Positions 5,133 through 8,470 of a stretch of DNA of 8,470 nucleotides are shown here, in pieces. The stretch covers positions 1 to 8,470 of the forward strand of contig VAYC01000180.1 of the NCBI GenBank assembly GCA_005885025.1. The letters are read 5' to 3'. The stretch is from Actinomycetota bacterium. Its GTDB lineage: Bacteria; Actinomycetota; UBA4738. Every line of letters begins with the position of its first letter. Within the stretch, counting starts at the first letter, position 1. Both the position numbers and the translations under genes were made by a program. A model generated the notes under the pieces. It did not search any database, had not been told where the DNA came from, and saw only the letters and a program-made list of their open reading frames with translations.

Positions 5133-8100
5133 CGGGATCTCGGCCAGGCGCACCACTCCCAGGCGATCCAGGATGACTTGGGCCTCGCGGCGGTGCGCCT
5201 CCTCGGCCTCACGCTCGCCCTCGAGCTGAGCCAGGCCAGCCAGGGTCACGAGGGTCTGTCCGGCTTCGTACTCCGCGTTGACCGAGCGGGCGAGTCGAAG
5301 GCTTTCCTCCAGCGCGCCCCGCGCCCCGCCGAGGTCCTCGGACATCAGGGCGCACCCGCGCAGGCGATACAGCATGGCGCGCAGCACCGCCAACCCGCCC
5401 AGGTCCTCGACGTCCAGAAGGGTTCGGTCCACGATATCGATGGCCTCGGATGACTGTCCGGCGAGCAGGAGGGCCTCCGCCATCCTCGCCTGAGTCTCCA
5501 GCGCCTCGGCTTCGGCCTGCTTCGAGATGAACCCCCCCAGGGCTTCCACGTACAGTCGCATGGCTTCCTCGCTGTTGCCGGAGCGAGCCGCGATCCGTCC
5601 CAGGTTGCTGACCCCGGCTGCGGCCCACCGGTAGCCCGCCGCCTTCCACACGCTGAGCGCTTCCCGGAACATCGTCGCGGCTTCCTCCAGGTGGCCCTGG
5701 TCCGAGAGGATCTCGGCGATGTTGTTCACTCCGTGCATGGCGTTCACGGCGTCGCCCGTCTTCTGGCGGGCTTCCGTGCTTCGGCGGTAGAGGTCCACAG
5801 CCTCGTCCCACCGTCCCTCGAAGTACGCATCCATCCCGAGGTTGTTCAAGACTTCCGACTGCCCGGCCAGATCTCCGAGCTGCTCGTAGATCGGCAACGC
5901 CAGATCGCGGTACGTGGCTGCCAGAGGGCTTCCCATCGCCGTGTACACCCAATCGAGCAGGCGGTAGGCGTGGGCCACCGCCTCCATCTCGCCCGACTCC
6001 TTGCCGTCCTCGATGGCGCGGAGGCACCAGCGGATACACTCGTCGTGACGGCCCTGGCCTCGTCGTGAGGACGCGTACCACGCGCTGAGCTGGGCGCGGA
6101 CCGACAGGGCTTCCCGGCTGGGCGGGGTCCCCTCCAGGGCCCGGAGTCCGCGGCCGTACCACGTCAGCGCGCTGGTGTGTCGGCCCGCTCGCTCGTGCAA
6201 CAGTCCCTGCTTCAACAGCAGGCGGGCCCTGGCAACAGCGTCTTCCTTGACCAGGCCGCGGGCCGCGCGGTAGGCCGCTCCCGCCTGCTCGTACATCCCC
6301 GTTCGCTCCGACACGTCTCCGAGCGACTGGTGGACCCGGGCCACCGCCCTGGCGTCGATGCCACCCAGCCGCCGAGCGGACTCGACCGCCCTCCGGTAGA
6401 AGTCGGCCGCGTCGACGTTGGCGAACTTGGACTGCGCTCGTTCGCCCGCCAGCCGGGAGTACGCCCACGCGCGGTCGTAGGTCCCCGCCTGGAAGAAATG
6501 CAAGGAGAGGAGCTCCGCCTGCTCCTCGGCGGCCGGCCCGGCGGTCCTTTCGATCACCTCTCCGACCCGGGCGTGGATCTCCTGTCGCCGCCGGTAGGGC
6601 AGCCCTTCGTACGCGGCGTCGCGTATCAGGGCGTGGCGGAAGCGAATGAGGTCTCCCTGCTCTCGCGACAGGAACTCACCGAGCCGCCGCCATACAGCGG
6701 CATCGTCGAGCGAAGGACCCCGGTCGCGGGGCAGGACCTCGCGGAGGAGATGGCCCTGGAAGCTCGCCCCCAGCACCGACGCGTGGCGCAGGAGGGCTCG
6801 GTCCGGGGCGGCCAGCCGGTCGATCTGCGCCGCCAGGAGCGCCTCGACGGTGGCCGGCAGGCCCTCGACCCCGGTGGAGGTCCTGGACGCCAGCAAGAGC
6901 TCGCGCAGGAACAGGGGGTTGCCGCCTGAACGCTCGGTGAGCATGGCGAGGTGATGCGGTGTGAGCGGGCTGGCTTCGGTGGCCGCTTTGGCCAGCGAGA
7001 CGGCAGCCTCGGCCGCCAGCGGTGAGAGGACCAGCGCGAACGTGCCATCCGATCGAAGAGGAACGAAGCCCGTTCCCTGGTCGCGGCGCGACACGCACAC
7101 CAGCCACGGCCGATCCCTGACGTCGCTCGCGATCCGCTTCAGCAGATCGCTTGATGCCTCGTCCATCCAGTGCACGTCCTCGAAGATCAGGACGGAGGGA
7201 CCCGGCAGCATGGCCGACAGCAACCGCTCGGTGACCTCCTCCACCCGGACCTTCTTGAACTCAAGCTCGAGCTGGTCGGTCTCCGGGGTCGACGGAACGT
7301 CCACGTACACCGGCACGGCCAGGAGCGGGAGCCACCGAAGAAGGTCGGGTGCGGTTTCGGCGACGGTCCGGGCCAGGATCTCGCCGCCCCGCTCCGCATC
7401 GACTTCGGCCGGGATGCCCGCCAGCTCCCGGAGCATCGCTCGAAACGACTGGTAAGGCGTCGAGGATTCGTACGGATCGCACGCGGCCCGCAGCACCCTC
7501 CTCCCGCCGGCCCGAGCGATCAGCTCCTCGATCAGTCGGGACTTGCCGATCCCCGGCTCGCCGATCAGCTGCACGAGGAGGCCCGTTCCCTCATCGGCGC
7601 CGCTCAAGCCGGCCTCGAGCACGGCCACCTCTCGCTCTCGGCCCACGAACGGCAACTCGGACTGGACCGAGCCGCGCCGGGATCCGATCACCCTCCCGAG
7701 GGCCGAGGCGTTGACCGGGAACTTCTTCCCCTTGGCCATGAACGGGTCGATGGCCTCGACCTGGAACACCGTGGCCGATCGCTCCAGGACGGAGGGCGTC
7801 ACCAGGATCTGCCCGGGTTGCGCCTTCGCCATGACCCGGGCGGCGAGGTTCACCACGTCGCCCTTGATGGAATACGTCCGCCGATACGGCGGGCCGAAGT
7901 TGCCGGTGAACACGTGGCCGTTGTTCACGCCCATCCTGAGCCGAAGGCTGTGCTCCCGGTCGGCGATCGCCCGGAGGGCACGCAACATCCGCTCCTCGTC
8001 GCTGTCCGAGGCTCGGGGAGCTCCGGCCACCAGGAGGACCTTCCCGCCGTTCGTGTCCACGTCGGTCTCGTGGAAGGAGACGCCGTGCTCATCCACAGCC

Positions 8101-8470
8101 TCTTGCACGGACGAGATCACCTCATCGAGCGCGGCAGCAGCGGCCTCGGGCCCGGCCGATGCCAGGAGCTCGTCGGTCCCGCTGAACTGGACGAACGCCA
8201 CCGCGACGTGCCGGTGTTCGGTCTCGCCGCCTCCGGCCAGGAGGTAATCCCGGATCACGACGGGCACACAGCTCGCGATGTCCAGCCCTTCCGTGTCGGC
8301 TGCCGTCACCGGCCTGGCTCGCCTCACGTCAGCGTCCGGCTCGCTCTTCAGCAGGAAGGCTTCGTCCTTCGGGCGTCCGACCACCCCTGTGGGCAGCAGC
8401 GTGGCGGTCTCCGGACTGATGGCGATCTCGCCGGCGCCGGCGATCTGCTCCATGGCCACGGTGCGACTGG
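5079..8470 (-). CDS. Adenylate/guanylate cyclase-like, AAA ATPase and TPR protein (N-terminus outside window)
   Basis: The frame is open to the window edge; the in-window GTG 8457-8459 is internal, since SRTVAMEQIAGAGEI resembles the end of a preceding cyclase domain in this family. Counting from that GTG there are 1126 residues. Residues about 83-225 form a class III nucleotide cyclase domain, recognisable by GVNNGHVFTGNFGPPYRRTY and GDVVNLAARVMAKA (Asn204, Arg208 kept). Its metal-binding aspartates are lost: the first is Gln91 (FVQFSG), the second Gly139 (NGGK), so it is probably inactive. An ATPase module begins at FVGREREVAVLE (271), with Walker A GEPGIGKS (300-307) and Walker B VLIFEDVHWMD (423-433). 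GNPLFLREL and FRHALIRDAAYEGL (607-620) are typical of this architecture. Residues about 645-1095 are TPR-like helical repeats, for example NNLGMDAYFEGRWDEAVDLY. No C-terminal LuxR-type DNA-binding domain or membrane segment is seen. It is likely a cytoplasmic signalling ATPase; ligand and output are unknown. Confidence 0.93.
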   Translation of the reverse strand, partial: SRTVAMEQIAGAGEIAISPETATLLPTGVVGRPKDEAFLLKSEPDADVRRARPVTAADTEGLDIASCVPVVIRDYLLAGGGETEHRHVAVAFVQFSGTDELLASAGPEAAAAALDEVISSVQEAVDEHGVSFHETDVDTNGGKVLLVAGAPRASDSDEERMLRALRAIADREHSLRLRMGVNNGHVFTGNFGPPYRRTYSIKGDVVNLAARVMAKAQPGQILVTPSVLERSATVFQVEAIDPFMAKGKKFPVNASALGRVIGSRRGSVQSELPFVGREREVAVLEAGLSGADEGTGLLVQLIGEPGIGKSRLIEELIARAGGRRVLRAACDPYESSTPYQSFRAMLRELAGIPAEVDAERGGEILARTVAETAPDLLRWLPLLAVPVYVDVPSTPETDQLELEFKKVRVEEVTERLLSAMLPGPSVLIFEDVHWMDEASSDLLKRIASDVRDRPWLVCVSRRDQGTGFVPLRSDGTFALVLSPLAAEAAVSLAKAATEASPLTPHHLAMLTERSGGNPLFLRELLLASRTSTGVEGLPATVEALLAAQIDRLAAPDRALLRHASVLGASFQGHLLREVLPRDRGPSLDDAAVWRRLGEFLSREQGDLIRFRHALIRDAAYEGLPYRRRQEIHARVGEVIERTAGPAAEEQAELLSLHFFQAGTYDRAWAYSRLAGERAQSKFANVDAADFYRRAVESARRLGGIDARAVARVHQSLGDVSERTGMYEQAGAAYRAARGLVKEDAVARARLLLKQGLLHERAGRHTSALTWYGRGLRALEGTPPSREALSVRAQLSAWYASSRRGQGRHDECIRWCLRAIEDGKESGEMEAVAHAYRLLDWVYTAMGSPLAATYRDLALPIYEQLGDLAGQSEVLNNLGMDAYFEGRWDEAVDLYRRSTEARQKTGDAVNAMHGVNNIAEILSDQGHLEEAATMFREALSVWKAAGYRWAAAGVSNLGRIAARSGNSEEAMRLYVEALGGFISKQAEAEALETQARMAEALLLAGQSSEAIDIVDRTLLDVEDLGGLAVLRAMLYRLRGCALMSEDLGGARGALEESLRLARSVNAEYEAGQTLVTLAGLAQLEGEREAEEAHRREAQVILDRLGVVRLAEIPLPVPVPPRIAELTKLER

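Noticed and set aside
5083..5200. tRNA-Glu or tRNA-Gln genes downstream of gltX, as seen in some Actinobacteria
   Set aside because: The bases after the stop are coding sequence of the minus-strand gene, and no tRNA cloverleaf elements are seen.
5209..6468. 419-codon frame on the minus strand within the TPR region, and a 250-codon plus-strand frame at 6177-6929
   Set aside because: Both are alternate frames of the long ATPase/TPR gene; they are Gly/Arg/Pro-rich with no domain.

Overview
This is a GC-rich stretch with dense gene packing and frequent GTG starts. It looks like an actinobacterial chromosome, most plausibly an uncultured soil-type member of Actinomycetota. Two things support this: the gene order serA - ilvE - FAH-family hydrolase - gltX, which recalls the arrangement around gltX and serA in mycobacteria and Streptomyces, and a large cyclase-like/ATPase/TPR protein of a type common in such genomes. 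The placement rests on remembered families and gene order; no search was run.

Layout, left to right. Positions 2-169 (+) hold the last 55 codons of a class V PLP aminotransferase. Ten bases later comes serA (180-1781, +), a long-form D-3-phosphoglycerate dehydrogenase with its regulatory ASB and ACT domains. A 116-base gap holds a candidate promoter, a small hairpin and a strong Shine-Dalgarno sequence, followed by ilvE (1898-2824, +). A 62-base gap holds a candidate leaderless promoter for an FAHD1-like fumarylacetoacetate hydrolase family enzyme (2887-3651, +). That gene overlaps the GTG start of gltX (3644-5082, +) by 8 bases. gltX is glutamyl-tRNA synthetase, but its reading frame is broken twice. 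The right half (5079 to beyond 8470, -) is one very long gene coding for a degenerate class III nucleotide cyclase domain, an AAA-type P-loop ATPase and a long TPR array. Its N-terminus lies outside the window.

The plus-strand genes form an amino-acid metabolism and translation cluster. The aminotransferase and SerA probably cover the first steps to serine, IlvE makes branched-chain amino acids, and GltX charges tRNA with glutamate. The FAH enzyme has no firmly known job in this neighbourhood. The minus-strand protein looks like a large signalling or regulatory ATPase unrelated to the metabolic cluster; the two convergent genes share a CTAG at their stop codons.

The main oddity is gltX. An apparent loss of about 11 nt near 4488 and a one-base insertion near 4989 split an otherwise well-conserved gene. 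Whether this is real decay or assembly error cannot be decided here. I see no RNA genes, mobile elements, CRISPR arrays, attachment sites or long repeats, and no clear sign of an unknown multi-gene system.
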